From Deltaproteobacteria bacterium GWC2_55_46 (GTDB lineage: Bacteria > Desulfobacterota > GWC2-55-46): 64,000 nt of DNA. Positions 7,561 through 16,730 of the stretch are shown here, piece after piece. The notes under the pieces were generated by a model. That model made no database searches and was not told the origin of the DNA. It was given only the letters and a program-made list of their open reading frames with translations. The stretch is from positions 1,393,501 to 1,457,500 of the forward strand of contig LVEI03000001.1 in NCBI GenBank assembly GCA_001595385.3. Direction: 5' to 3'. The position numbers and the translations under genes were made by a program. The first letter of the stretch is position 1, and each line of letters opens with the position of its first letter.

Positions 7561-8769
7561 TCAGGAAAGCGATATCGCCCCCAAGAGGTCTTCAGGGGTC
7601 AGCTCTCCTCCCTTTCTGATGAGCGAGCGCGCCTCGTCCACCTTCTCCCAGACGTTGCATAGCATCACGCCCCTCACCCGGCGCTCCTTAAGGTAGTAGA
7701 CGACCCCTTTCATATTCTCTTCCTGCCAGTCGGCAAAGGTATCGAGATTGGAGCTTACCTCTCCCACCGCCTCGTAGCCGAAGTCAAAGAGGTCTGAGAA
7801 GAAATACGGCATATGGTCGTAAGGTTCCTTTGCTCCGGCCATGTTCAGCCCCGCGCGCCGCCCCTGGGTGAGCGCGTTGTCCCAGTGCTCTACCCTCGTC
7901 ATTCTGTCGAGGGCCTTGTAAGGGAAGAAGGCGCAGTCGCCAGCGGCGAATACGTCCTGCTCCGACGTCCTTAAAAATTCATCGACCGTTATCCCGTCTT
8001 CTGTCTTTATCCCGGCGCTCCTCGCCAACTCCACCGCCGGCGTTATGCCGATCCCGGCGATGACCATATCCGATTCGAAGCTCCTGCCATCAACGGTCTT
8101 CAAGATGAACCTGTCGCCCTTTTTGGCGACAGACGCGGGCCTCGCATCGGGGAATAGCCTTATCCCCTTTTTTATGAAACTCGCCTCGACGGCCCTGCCG
8201 AGCGGCTCAGGGAATACCCTGTCGCATATATAGGAAGAAGGGAAGATCATCGTGACCTCCACCCCGTTGAAGCTGAGCGCGGCGGCTATTTCAGAGCCTA
8301 TGAAGCCGCCGCCAATTACGAGGGCCGAGGCGCCTGCCGCGGCCTTCTGCCTAAGGCGCCTGTAGTCGTCGATATACCTGTAATAAAATATCTCTTCCAG
8401 GTCTCCTCCAGGGATCTGAAGCGCCCTGGGAGACCCTCCGGTGGCGATGAGGAGCTTTTCGTATCCGTACACGCCCCCCGTGTCATCGATAACCGTCTTT
8501 TCATTGGCATCAAGCTTAACGGCCCGCGTGCCGAGCCTCAGGTCTACCCCGTTCTTCTCGTAATAGTCCGTGGGTTCCAGGAATATGTCTTCGAGCTTTT
8601 TTTGGCCGAACCAGAGTTTCTTTGAAAGCGGCGGCCTGTCATAGGGACGGTCGGCCTCAGCGCCAAGAAGCATCACCCGCCCGTCCATGTCGCGCTCCCT
8701 TATCCCCTTTATGGCCGATGCCCCGGCGAGCCCTCCGCCTATTATCACATACCTGTACCTGCCATCCAT
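7561..8769 (-). CDS. NAD(P)/FAD-dependent pyridine nucleotide-disulfide family oxidoreductase
   Basis: The 402-residue flavoprotein has an FAD Rossmann motif near residues 9-16 (IIGGGLAGA), RPYDRPPLSKKL, an NAD(P) motif in the middle (VIGGGFIGSEIAAAL) and the second FAD motif with GDCAFFPY. This layout matches AIF/rubredoxin-reductase/ferredoxin-reductase-type enzymes. No redox-active CxxC pair is present, so it is not a disulfide reductase. It lies 134 nt downstream of an Rrf2 regulator and upstream of phhB. The electron acceptor is unknown; a ferredoxin, rubredoxin or pterin-linked reaction are possibilities. Confidence 0.85.
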   Translation of the reverse strand: MDGRYRYVIIGGGLAGASAIKGIRERDMDGRVMLLGAEADRPYDRPPLSKKLWFGQKKLEDIFLEPTDYYEKNGVDLRLGTRAVKLDANEKTVIDDTGGVYGYEKLLIATGGSPRALQIPGGDLEEIFYYRYIDDYRRLRQKAAAGASALVIGGGFIGSEIAAALSFNGVEVTMIFPSSYICDRVFPEPLGRAVEASFIKKGIRLFPDARPASVAKKGDRFILKTVDGRSFESDMVIAGIGITPAVELARSAGIKTEDGITVDEFLRTSEQDVFAAGDCAFFPYKALDRMTRVEHWDNALTQGRRAGLNMAGAKEPYDHMPYFFSDLFDFGYEAVGEVSSNLDTFADWQEENMKGVVYYLKERRVRGVMLCNVWEKVDEARSLIRKGGELTPEDLLGAISLS

Positions 8770-8903
8770 CGACCCATCCCCCGCAAGGACTCTTTTGCCA
8801 TCCGGACAGTATACAGTCTATCATATAAAGGGATTTGCCGTGGATGCGCTATACGATGGCTTTGTTTTGGAGAAAAAAGGGTGTTCTCAGGAGAGAGGCC
8901 GGG

Positions 8904-9356
8904 CTATCTGGTTTTTTTTCTGCCCCGTGCCGAGCCCTTTGCCAGCGCCTCGCCTTCTTTCGCGAGCTGGGCGATGGTCTTGCCGTCAAGGACCTCGAAG
9001 AGTTTTTTCTGGGCCTCATGCCAGACCGGGTGCACCGGGCAGAAATCGTCCATGTGGCATTCGCCCTTCCTTACAAGGCAGATATTGAGGAAAATAGGCC
9101 CTTCTATGGCCTCGATCGCCTGCCGAAGGGTTATGGAATCGGCGGGCTTTGCCAGCATGAAGCCACCGTTGATGCCCCGTCTCGACCTCACGAGGCCGGA
9201 GCGCACCAGGTGCTGCATTATCTTGGATAGATAGCTTTTCGGTACCTCTTCGGCCTCGGCTATTTCGGTTATGAGGGATATCTTTCCCTCTGGCTGGGAG
9301 GCGAGGAAGATGATGGCCCTTACGGCGTATTCACCGTCCCTGGTAAGCTGGAGCAT
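8904..9356 (-). CDS. Rrf2-family Fe-S transcriptional regulator
   Basis: The 150-residue protein begins MLQLTRDGEYAVRAIIFLAS, the winged-helix start of the Rrf2 family (IscR, NsrR, RsrR). Three cysteines C93, C100 and C106 lie where IscR-type proteins hold an Fe-S cluster, so it probably senses Fe-S status, redox or nitric oxide. A 6-bp inverted repeat over its own -10 box suggests autorepression. The FAD oxidoreductase follows on the same strand and is a likely target through read-through. Confidence 0.9.
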   Translation of the reverse strand: MLQLTRDGEYAVRAIIFLASQPEGKISLITEIAEAEEVPKSYLSKIMQHLVRSGLVRSRRGINGGFMLAKPADSITLRQAIEAIEGPIFLNICLVRKGECHMDDFCPVHPVWHEAQKKLFEVLDGKTIAQLAKEGEALAKGSARGRKKTR

Positions 9357-9382
9357 GCTGGACCCCTTAAAAAGGACATTGA

Positions 9383-9417
9383 GGACTATCTTAGTCCGAT
9401 TTATTCCGCTTTGTCAA
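9383..9417 (-). promoter_or_regulatory. Rrf2-gene promoter with overlapping palindromic operator
   Basis: On the minus strand TTGACA (9417-9412) and TAAGAT (9393-9388) are 18 nt apart. The -10 box lies inside a perfect inverted repeat GGACTA-N3-TAGTCC (9397-9383). This arrangement fits autorepression by the adjacent Rrf2 protein. Confidence 0.65.
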
Positions 9418-9458
9418 CAGAAAAAAGGGGCATGGGGGGATGAAGCCGGGATGAGGTG

Positions 9459-10163
9459 TCAGAAGTCGCGGTTCTTCTCAGCCGCCTTCTGTAAGCCGGG
9501 TTGAGGATAGAGCGACCAGCCGTTCTCTTTCGCGCTGAAATACGTTGAACGGCCGATGATGATGTGATCATGGACCAGTATATCTACGGCGGAAGCGGCC
9601 CTCTCAAGTCCCCTGCTGACCCTGAGGTCGGCCGCCATGGGCGTGGGGCCGAGAGGCTTCTCGTGGACGAATATGACGGAGCGCGCGTTGCACCTGAAGG
9701 CCGGTTCTATGGCCGTCCTCGAAGGAATGGCGGCGCCGGATAAATTGCCTTCATGGAGCGTCTCGACGGATATGACCTCGTTCCTCGCGTTCAGATAGAC
9801 GCCGATGAACTTCTCCGCAGATCCGCCGCCGTTGTTGCGCCTTAAGTATTCCACAACGTCCCCTGGGCTGCGTATGGCCTCTGACACGTCCACCTTCTCC
9901 CGCAAGTACTCGCCGGCTGCCGTCCTGACAAGCCCTATGAAAGCGGCCGAATCGTCGTCCAGGCCGGCCCTTTTAAGCTCTTCCGAAGAGGCCTCGATGA
10001 CGCCTTTTAGCCCGCCGAGCCCGCTCGTGAGCGTTGACGCGAGCTGGCTGGCCCTCTTGCCAGGCATTACGAAGGAGAGCAGAAACTCGACCACCTCTGA
10101 CCCGGCAAAACCGTCGAGCGAGCCCTCCCCGAACCTTTCCCTTAATCTGCGGCTTTTATCCAT
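9459..10163 (-). CDS. RadC/YeeS-type JAB-domain protein with degenerate metal site
   Basis: The 234-residue protein has the N-terminal helix-hairpin-helix-like part (residues 5-90) and a C-terminal MPN/JAB domain (about 100-220) of the RadC family, including VYLNARNEV, EGNLSGAAIPSR and LVHDHIIIG. The family's HxHPSGDPTPS zinc motif is altered here to H167-E-K-P-L-G-PTP. The second histidine is a lysine, the serine is a leucine and one residue is missing. It is therefore unlikely to bind zinc as a normal JAMM protease would. The cellular role of RadC proteins is itself unsettled. No mobile element is adjacent. Confidence 0.8.
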   Translation of the reverse strand: MDKSRRLRERFGEGSLDGFAGSEVVEFLLSFVMPGKRASQLASTLTSGLGGLKGVIEASSEELKRAGLDDDSAAFIGLVRTAAGEYLREKVDVSEAIRSPGDVVEYLRRNNGGGSAEKFIGVYLNARNEVISVETLHEGNLSGAAIPSRTAIEPAFRCNARSVIFVHEKPLGPTPMAADLRVSRGLERAASAVDILVHDHIIIGRSTYFSAKENGWSLYPQPGLQKAAEKNRDF

Positions 10164-10196
10164 ACGTATCCGGTGTTTTTGAGCGCCGGGAATATT

Positions 10197-13181
10197 TTAT
10201 TTGTCGAGAGCGCTCCTGACCGAGCTCAGGAGGTCTGATATCTCGTATGGCTTTTGCAGGAAGTTGAAGCCCCTGGCCCTGATGGCCGGCCATTGGGACT
10301 CGACGTCAAGGTACCCGCTCGTCACAAGCACCTTGAAGTCCGGCCCGGCCGGGTCGATCGCCCTTAAATGGTCCACAAGCCGTATGCCGTCATTGTCCTT
10401 CAAGACCATGTCGCTGAAGACGAGATTGAAAAAGCCCTTCTCCCTTTCGAAAATACTTATCGCCTCCCTCGCTGACGAGGCCTCGTATACCTTGTAACCG
10501 TTCTTTGCCAGCACCACCGATACGCTCTTTCTAAGGAGCTTCTCGTCCTCGACCACAAGCACCCGCTCTCCTTTTCCAACTGGCTCTTCGTTCACCGGCC
10601 TTCTCTCTTCCGCCTTGCCGGCGCACTCTACAGCCGGCAGATATATCTCGAACCGGGTGCCGGCGCCGGGCTTGCTCTCCACGTCTATCCAGCCCTTCAG
10701 GTCCTTGACTATGTTATGCACTACGGCTAGCCCTAAGCCCGTGCCCATGGGCCCCTTGGTAGTGAAAAAGGGCTCGAATATCCGCTTTATGGTCTCGCTT
10801 TCCATGCCAGTGCCAGAGTCCTCAACCGTAAGCCTCGCGTATGCCCCTGCTTCGAGCGAGGCCGCCCGGAGGGATTCTCCCCCCGCGATCCCCACGTTAT
10901 CCGTCCTTATCGTAACGAGCCCGCCCCTTGGCATCGCGTCCCTTGCGTTTATGACAAGGTTCATGACTATCTGCTCGATATTGACCTTGTCGGCCCTTAT
11001 CTGCTTGATATCCCGGTCAAGCTCCGTCCTTATCCGGATATTCTCGCCGATGAGGCGCTTCAATATCCCGAGTATCTTCTCCACCTTCGTATTAAGGTTC
11101 AGCGCCGCAACGGTAGTCGGCTGTTTTCTGCTGAAGATAAGGAGCTGGCGCGTCAGGTTCTCGGCGCGCTCTGAAGCGGCATTTATCTGTTCGAGGTAAG
11201 GGGTTATCTCCCCGTCCTTACCTGCCCGCTTCATCGAAAGATCGCTATTGAGCTTTATTACGACCATCAGGTTATTGAAATCGTGGGCTATGCCGCCGGC
11301 CAGGGCCCCTATCGCCTCCATCTTCTGCGACTGTATGAGCTGGTCATGCATCTTCTCCCTCTCGCGCTCCTGGAACTTCCTCCTCGAGATGTCCCTGCCT
11401 ATGCCCCTGTAGCCCAGGAGCTCGCCGGCCTGGTTCATTATCGGCGCGCCGTTTGTCTCTAGTATGACCTCGCGTCCGTCCTTGTGGCAGTTCCTGTTCT
11501 CAAGGAGAGCGAAGGGCTTTTTAAGGGCGGCTATCCCGACGAATGTGGCGCGGACCCTTTCGGCCTCGTCGGCGGGCATAAAGTCGAATAGCGTCCTTCC
11601 GAGGGCCTCATCAGGCCTGTATCCGAGCATATCCATCACCTTCGGGCTTACGTACGTATATACGCCGGAGGCGTCCACCTCCCATACCCAGTCGCTCGTC
11701 GTCTCGACAAGGGTCCTGAAGCGCTCTTCGCTCGCCCTTAGCCTGCTGTTCATCTGCTTGAGCTCGACGGTCCTCTCCTCGACCTTTGACTCAAGCTCCC
11801 TGCCGGCCTTTCTAAGCAGCTCCTCCGCCCTATTGCGCTCCGCTATGTCGAGCCCTATGCCGACGATAAACGGCCTGCCGTCCTTGCGGAAGAGCCGTGC
11901 CCTGAAAAGGAACGGTATGAGCTCGCCGCTCTTCGTAAGGAGCGTTGCCTCCACTTCCACGCTTTCAGAGCTGAAGACCTCGGCTATCTTCTCCTTTATG
12001 AGGGGCCTTTGTGCCGGCGGAAAGAAATCCACCGGGTGCATCCTTGCTATTTCGGCTGACGTATATCCGGAGAGCGTCTCGAGGTTCCCGTTCCACCTGA
12101 CCAGCTTCGTATTATCGTCTATGACATAGAACGTGCCCGGGAGGCTCTCAATGAGCCCCTCACTCAAGCTCATCTCGTCGAGGAGCCTCTGCTCTGCCTC
12201 CTTTACGGCGGTTATGTCATTGCCTTTACAGACGACCCCCCTTATTATCCTCGTTCCCTCATGGTACTCCGGGATAAGTTGCAGCCTGAGCCAGCGGAGC
12301 TCCTGAGCCCGGGTATAGTACCTGAGCCCTGCCTCCAATCTCCTGCCGGAGAGCGCCGATGCGAGCGTCTCCTTCAATTTCACGGCGTCTTCCGGGTGGA
12401 AGATCCTCTCAAGGCTTTCGAATGAGCTTATATCCCAGGGGCCATAACCGGAGATCTCCTCAAAGGATTCGGTTATCCACTCGAGATCGAGCGCTCCTCC
12501 CGGCCTTATACTCATCCTGAATACCAGGTCAGAGGTAAGCTCTACAAGATCCCTGTAGCGGCGCTCGCTCCTCCTGAGTTCATCAAGGGCGAGCCTTCGC
12601 TCCGCGCTCTCGATAACGGCCCAGTCGCCTTCTTTCTTGATTAGGGTATGGCCGTGACTGGAGGCCACGTCCATGACCTCAGCCGCCCCGCACGCCCCAA
12701 GGGAGTAAGTGCAAAGCGCTATCATCCTGAGCTTGCCGATGGCCCCCTGAACGGCCCTCTCATAATCCGAGAAGCGTTTCCAGTCCTTCTTCTCGACCCA
12801 AAAGGTATTGCCGGTGACCCTCATCCCGTCAAAGCCATCCCTGAGGGCCGTCTCATGCATCTCGGCCCAACCCTTGAGCACCCGCTCAGGGTCGAACCCG
12901 CCGCCGGAGAGGTACCAGTCCTCGTGGCTTACAACCCTTATCTGCCCGGCCGCGAGGCGGTTATTGAAATCCGGCACATGCCTTTCGAGCGCGGCCAGGG
13001 CCGATGCGGCCTGCTCTTTGCCTGAGGCTACCCACATGCAGAGCTCGTTAGAGCGGAGCCCGGCATTGATATACGGGAGGATTATCTCCAGGAGGTCGCT
13101 CTCCGTGCTGTAGAACTGGCACAGGTGCGTACCCCAGGGGACCTCTCCTATGAGATCGATTCCCGAATTCCTGGGTCCCAT
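10197..13181 (-). CDS. MEDS-PAS-PAS-PAS hybrid histidine kinase with C-terminal receiver
   Basis: The 994-residue cytoplasmic sensor begins with a MEDS domain (about 10-190; HLCQFY, LCMWV). Three PAS domains follow (about 205-330, 340-460, 485-605). The HisKA domain has phospho-acceptor H633 in IAHDFNN. The HATPase has its N box around N741-D748, D788-S-G in the G1 box and GTGLGL near 813. The receiver (about 870-990) has D924 as acceptor and K977. No transmembrane segment is visible. MEDS domains occur in DcmR-type and methylotrophy-related sensors, so a small-molecule or redox signal is plausible. The output partner is not adjacent; the receiver-only protein at the window start is one candidate. 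Confidence 0.92.
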   Translation of the reverse strand: MGPRNSGIDLIGEVPWGTHLCQFYSTESDLLEIILPYINAGLRSNELCMWVASGKEQAASALAALERHVPDFNNRLAAGQIRVVSHEDWYLSGGGFDPERVLKGWAEMHETALRDGFDGMRVTGNTFWVEKKDWKRFSDYERAVQGAIGKLRMIALCTYSLGACGAAEVMDVASSHGHTLIKKEGDWAVIESAERRLALDELRRSERRYRDLVELTSDLVFRMSIRPGGALDLEWITESFEEISGYGPWDISSFESLERIFHPEDAVKLKETLASALSGRRLEAGLRYYTRAQELRWLRLQLIPEYHEGTRIIRGVVCKGNDITAVKEAEQRLLDEMSLSEGLIESLPGTFYVIDDNTKLVRWNGNLETLSGYTSAEIARMHPVDFFPPAQRPLIKEKIAEVFSSESVEVEATLLTKSGELIPFLFRARLFRKDGRPFIVGIGLDIAERNRAEELLRKAGRELESKVEERTVELKQMNSRLRASEERFRTLVETTSDWVWEVDASGVYTYVSPKVMDMLGYRPDEALGRTLFDFMPADEAERVRATFVGIAALKKPFALLENRNCHKDGREVILETNGAPIMNQAGELLGYRGIGRDISRRKFQEREREKMHDQLIQSQKMEAIGALAGGIAHDFNNLMVVIKLNSDLSMKRAGKDGEITPYLEQINAASERAENLTRQLLIFSRKQPTTVAALNLNTKVEKILGILKRLIGENIRIRTELDRDIKQIRADKVNIEQIVMNLVINARDAMPRGGLVTIRTDNVGIAGGESLRAASLEAGAYARLTVEDSGTGMESETIKRIFEPFFTTKGPMGTGLGLAVVHNIVKDLKGWIDVESKPGAGTRFEIYLPAVECAGKAEERRPVNEEPVGKGERVLVVEDEKLLRKSVSVVLAKNGYKVYEASSAREAISIFEREKGFFNLVFSDMVLKDNDGIRLVDHLRAIDPAGPDFKVLVTSGYLDVESQWPAIRARGFNFLQKPYEISDLLSSVRSALDK

Positions 13182-13493
13182 TACAGAGCCTCATCTGTTT
13201 TAGGGGTTAGAACCATCACAAACATAACTGATTTCAACAATTTTTTAAACAGTTTAATTTAACTGGATTTTACAAGGGTATAAGTATAGCCCGGTTTTTT
13301 GAAATTGCCAGCCTTCTTGAAATTAAAAAGCGGCATGGCGAAAGGGCATCTCGCGCCTTTCCGCCCCCTTCTCGGGCAAGCTTGACAGCCCTTAATCGCT
13401 CTGTTACCGTCTAATAAGTACTTTTCAGCCCTCTTCCTTACGCTTTTGGCAAACTGTCCGCACTTCGGTCCTTTTACCGGGTTAGTGAGAAAT
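13182..13493. other. Intergenic gap between divergent genes
   Basis: This 312-nt gap separates the hybrid kinase (minus) from the DUF5752 gene (plus). The first 80 nt are AT-rich. A TTGACA at about 13381 faces the DUF5752 gene but no convincing -10 box is at the right distance. No gene or RNA is recognised. Confidence 0.5.
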
Positions 13494-14144
13494 ATGGCGG
13501 AAGATAAGACATTCAAATTCTTCGAATGCTTCGCGCTTACCACCCTGACAGGCAGGAAGGCAGCCGACATCCTGGAGCTTGTGGAGATCATGAAGACCAT
13601 AAGCCATGAGTCGATCTTCCACCACATGCACCAGTATTTCCTAAAGCCTCACGCGGTCGAGCCGGAGTTCCCCAACGACTTCGCCGTTTGGGTCTCCGAA
13701 TCTCTCGGCGAGCCCCTTCTCGCCGAGGCCCTTGCCAACGTAAACCCCTTCGAGTTCACGAATATAGAAGACCTCCGGGCAGAGCTACTCAGGATAATAG
13801 AAGAGTACCTCACGAAGTACCCTCCGCCGAGGCCTGTCCTGCCGGGCAGGGAGTTCATGTTCAACGAGGGGATAACCATCGTCATACCAACGGGGATCGA
13901 ATCCGGGCCGCTCCTCCATGAATTCGCCGCAAAGCTCAAGGAGGTCGACTACTCCAGCATCTATTTTCATTTCTACGAGTCAAGGCTGCGGTTCGGGCGC
14001 CCTGTGGACGACTTTAGCGAGTTCCTTTCCACCTCGCTTGAACGCCCGGGCATTGCCGCCAGGATAAAATCGCTCGACCCTTACATGTACTCGACCGAAG
14101 TGCTCCGCGCAAAGATAATAGGGCTCATCGAAGAGGGGCTGTGA
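13494..14144 (+). CDS. DUF5752 family protein, TreT-associated
   Basis: The start is set at the ATG at 13494 (MAEDKTFKFFECF); an upstream in-frame ATG adds 16 residues with no family character. The 216-residue protein is an internal duplication. Residues of the form SIFHHMHQYFLK...NDFAVWVSESLGEP...LRAELLRIIEE in the first half match SIYFHFYESRLR...DDFSEFLSTSLERP...LRAKIIGLIEE in the second. DUF5752 proteins are typically found next to trehalose synthase TreT, as here, where the stop codon overlaps the treT start by 4 nt. Function is unknown; an accessory or regulatory subunit of TreT is a reasonable inference. Confidence 0.8.
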   Translation: MAEDKTFKFFECFALTTLTGRKAADILELVEIMKTISHESIFHHMHQYFLKPHAVEPEFPNDFAVWVSESLGEPLLAEALANVNPFEFTNIEDLRAELLRIIEEYLTKYPPPRPVLPGREFMFNEGITIVIPTGIESGPLLHEFAAKLKEVDYSSIYFHFYESRLRFGRPVDDFSEFLSTSLERPGIAARIKSLDPYMYSTEVLRAKIIGLIEEGL

Positions 14145-15355
14145 ACATAAGCGACTACCATGGCATAGCCGAGCCGGGCGACCTCCGCGCCATAGAGAGG
14201 ATGGCCTCCGCCCTTGCGGGCAGGAAGATGCTCCATATCAATTCTACCGCCGCCGGCGGAGGTGTAGCCGAACTCCTCATCAGGATGGTCCCCCTTTTAA
14301 GGGGGCTCGGCATTGAGGTCAGGTGGGAGGTCATGCAGGCCACCCGCCCCTTCTTCGAGGTCACGAAGGGCATACACAACTCTTTGCAAGGCAGGGGAGA
14401 GCCTCTCACGAATGAGATGTGGGAGACATACCGGGAGGTAAACAGGGAGAACGCCGCGAGGATCGACCTTGACGCCGACCTGGTGGTCATCCACGACCCG
14501 CAGCCGGCCATGTTCATCGACTTCAAAAAGCGGGGCACATGGGTATGGAGATGCCATATAGACATATCAGCCCCGGAGAAGATGACCTGGCAGTTCCTGA
14601 AGTACCTGGTCGCCAGGTATGACGGCTCCATATTTTCAGTATCGGGCTTTGCCCAGTCGCTGCCCATACACCAGTTCCTGATGCAGCCCACTATCGACCC
14701 TCTGGCCGAAAAGAACATCCACCTCGAAGACGAAGAGGTACGCTCGGTATACGCAAGGCTCGGAGTGCCGATGGACAAGCCGATACTTCTGCAGGTATCG
14801 AGGTTCGACCCGTTCAAAGACCCCATCGGAGTTATCGAATCGTACAGGCTGGCGAAAAAGTACCACGACTGCGCCCTTGTGCTCGCCGGAGGTACGGCCA
14901 CTGACGACCCTGAAGGAGAAAGGGTCCTGGCAGAGGTTCAGGAGAAGGCGGCCGGCGACCCGGACATACACATACTTCTTCTGCCTCCGTTCAGCGACCG
15001 CGAGGTGAACGCGCTTCAGAGGGGGGCCACCATAGTCCTGCAGAAATCCACGAGGGAGGGCTTCGGCCTGGTCGTCGCCGAAGCGCTATGGAAAAAAAAG
15101 CCTGTCATCGCGGGCAACGTGGGCGGCATACCGCTACAGGTCATCGAAGGGACTACAGGCTTTCTGGTCCACTCGGTTGAAGGCACGGCATACAGGATAC
15201 GCCAGCTCCTGGAAGACCCTGAACGGGCGCGCAGGATGGGCGAGGCAGGGCGCGAACACATAAGAAGGAACTTCCTCATAACGCGGAACGTCAGGAACTA
15301 CCTCGGCATCTGGACGGCCCTTGAAAGAAAGGAAGAGAAGGTCATATACGTCTGA
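14141..15355 (+). CDS. treT: Trehalose synthase TreT (GT4 glycosyltransferase)
   Basis: TreT makes trehalose from NDP-glucose and glucose in one reversible step. The 404-residue product has the TreT start region (MLHINSTAAGGGVAELL), the VIHDPQP and WRCHIDIS segments and the GT-B donor site with STREGFGLVVAEALW. The C-terminal part is a standard GT4 Rossmann domain. The start is a GTG overlapping the DUF5752 stop (GTGA), so the two are translationally coupled. No otsA/otsB or treY/treZ is present. Together with the glucan phosphorylase and pyruvate kinase downstream it gives the region a storage-sugar character. Confidence 0.9.
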   Translation: MNISDYHGIAEPGDLRAIERMASALAGRKMLHINSTAAGGGVAELLIRMVPLLRGLGIEVRWEVMQATRPFFEVTKGIHNSLQGRGEPLTNEMWETYREVNRENAARIDLDADLVVIHDPQPAMFIDFKKRGTWVWRCHIDISAPEKMTWQFLKYLVARYDGSIFSVSGFAQSLPIHQFLMQPTIDPLAEKNIHLEDEEVRSVYARLGVPMDKPILLQVSRFDPFKDPIGVIESYRLAKKYHDCALVLAGGTATDDPEGERVLAEVQEKAAGDPDIHILLLPPFSDREVNALQRGATIVLQKSTREGFGLVVAEALWKKKPVIAGNVGGIPLQVIEGTTGFLVHSVEGTAYRIRQLLEDPERARRMGEAGREHIRRNFLITRNVRNYLGIWTALERKEEKVIYV

Positions 15356-16604
15356 ACCCCCTTTCCTCCGACTCCCTTATCCTCCGGACACGCTCTGCCA
15401 TTGGAGGGTGAGAATAGTAGAACGCCGCGTAAAGCGGGTGCGGGTAAAGGTTTGACAGGTTGTCCCTGGTAAGCTTCACAAGGGCGCTGGCAACCGCCCC
15501 TGGATCGCCAGAGACCCTGAGCGCGTAATCGTCCGCCTCCCTCTCGTGCCTTCTGGAGACCCAGGCGAGAAGCGGCCCCAATGGAAAGGCCGCGACAGGG
15601 GCTAAAAAGCCGAGCATGACCGCCTGGGCATAGAATGATGCCCCCTCGAATCCGAAAGCCCTCTCCAGGAGCCCGCTACTTATCGCCGCGTAGGAGAGAT
15701 AAAGCGCGGCAAGGCTTATGGCCTCGATAAGGAGAAGCGTCTTAAGGAGGTGCCTTCCCCTCCAGTGGCCCGTCTCGTGCGCGAGGACGGAGATTATCTC
15801 CGGGCCTTCGAGCTTCTCCATTAGAGTATCGTAGAGGACTATCCTTTTTACCTTCCCTATGCCTGTGAAGTAGGCGTTCGTGTGCGCGGTCCGCCTCGAG
15901 GCGTCGATCTTCTGAACCCGCCTGACCCTTATCCCCGCCTTTTCCATCACGCTTCTTATCCCCTCTTCAAGGCCGGGGTCGTCTACCTCCTCGAACCTGT
16001 TGAAGAGCGGCTCTATTACATACGGTGATATATACATCATGAAGACCGTCGCGCCCAGGAAAAGGCACCATACCCAGAACCACCACAGCCCCGGGCTTGC
16101 CTTTACAATCCAGAGCCCGGCGGAGACGAGCAGCGCTGTCATTGCCGTAGAGATGGCGAGGGCCTTGGCAAGGTCCGCTATCCAGAGGCGCGACGTCATC
16201 TGGCTGAAGCCGTATTTTTTCTCTATCCTGAAGGTGCGGTAAAGGCCCCATGGCGCCCCGATAAGCGTCTGCGCGAACAGGATCAAGACGAAAAAGAGGA
16301 GCCCGGAGGTTACAAAGCCGGCCCCGAACGACGCCACCCACCTGTCATAAGGCTCCAACAGCAACAAGACGAATACGAGCGTGATAGCGTTGCCGGCTAT
16401 CGACTCGGCGATCGAAAACCTCGTCTGCTCGACCGTGTAATCCCTGGAGCGCTCAAGGAACGCCTGGTCGATATGCCCCTCGAAGCCTCGAGGCACATTA
16501 GCGCCTTTTTTCCTCAAGTGCCTCAGGTTCAACGCCTCGAGCGCGTACCCGAAGCCTGCGGCAGCGACAAACAGGCTTATTATTATCGCGAGCGAATATT
16601 CCAT
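15342..16604 (-). CDS. M48A Ste24-type membrane metalloprotease
   Basis: The 420-residue protein has several membrane spans in its N-terminal half (including one at residues 3-23), a zinc motif HETGH in SVLAHETGHWRGRH, and the third ligand region RRHEREADDYAL. This is the CAAX prenyl protease 1 (Ste24) family. In bacteria such proteins act as membrane quality-control proteases since prenylated CAAX substrates are generally absent. Its 3' end overlaps the convergent treT by 14 nt. It is the second M48 protease in the window after HtpX. Confidence 0.9.
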   Translation of the reverse strand: MEYSLAIIISLFVAAAGFGYALEALNLRHLRKKGANVPRGFEGHIDQAFLERSRDYTVEQTRFSIAESIAGNAITLVFVLLLLEPYDRWVASFGAGFVTSGLLFFVLILFAQTLIGAPWGLYRTFRIEKKYGFSQMTSRLWIADLAKALAISTAMTALLVSAGLWIVKASPGLWWFWVWCLFLGATVFMMYISPYVIEPLFNRFEEVDDPGLEEGIRSVMEKAGIRVRRVQKIDASRRTAHTNAYFTGIGKVKRIVLYDTLMEKLEGPEIISVLAHETGHWRGRHLLKTLLLIEAISLAALYLSYAAISSGLLERAFGFEGASFYAQAVMLGFLAPVAAFPLGPLLAWVSRRHEREADDYALRVSGDPGAVASALVKLTRDNLSNLYPHPLYAAFYYSHPPMAERVRRIRESEERGFRRI

Positions 16605-16730
16605 ATACTTATCTTACCAGCTGAATGGGGATAATTGAAGCTCAGCGGGGGATTACCGCCATCTTCAATCATCCGTTGACAGCTTGCCCGCCTTGTGCTA
16701 TGGGTATGTGGTTCCCATCGCTTTAGTAAA

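Noticed and set aside
13259-13627. A 122-residue minus-strand frame overlapping the DUF5752 gene start
   Set aside because: Most of it is antisense to the DUF5752 coding sequence and the rest is AT-rich spacer; no SD.
15342-16604. The M48 protein as a second HtpX
   Set aside because: Its length, several N-terminal spans and HETGH motif context match Ste24/CAAX protease 1, not HtpX.
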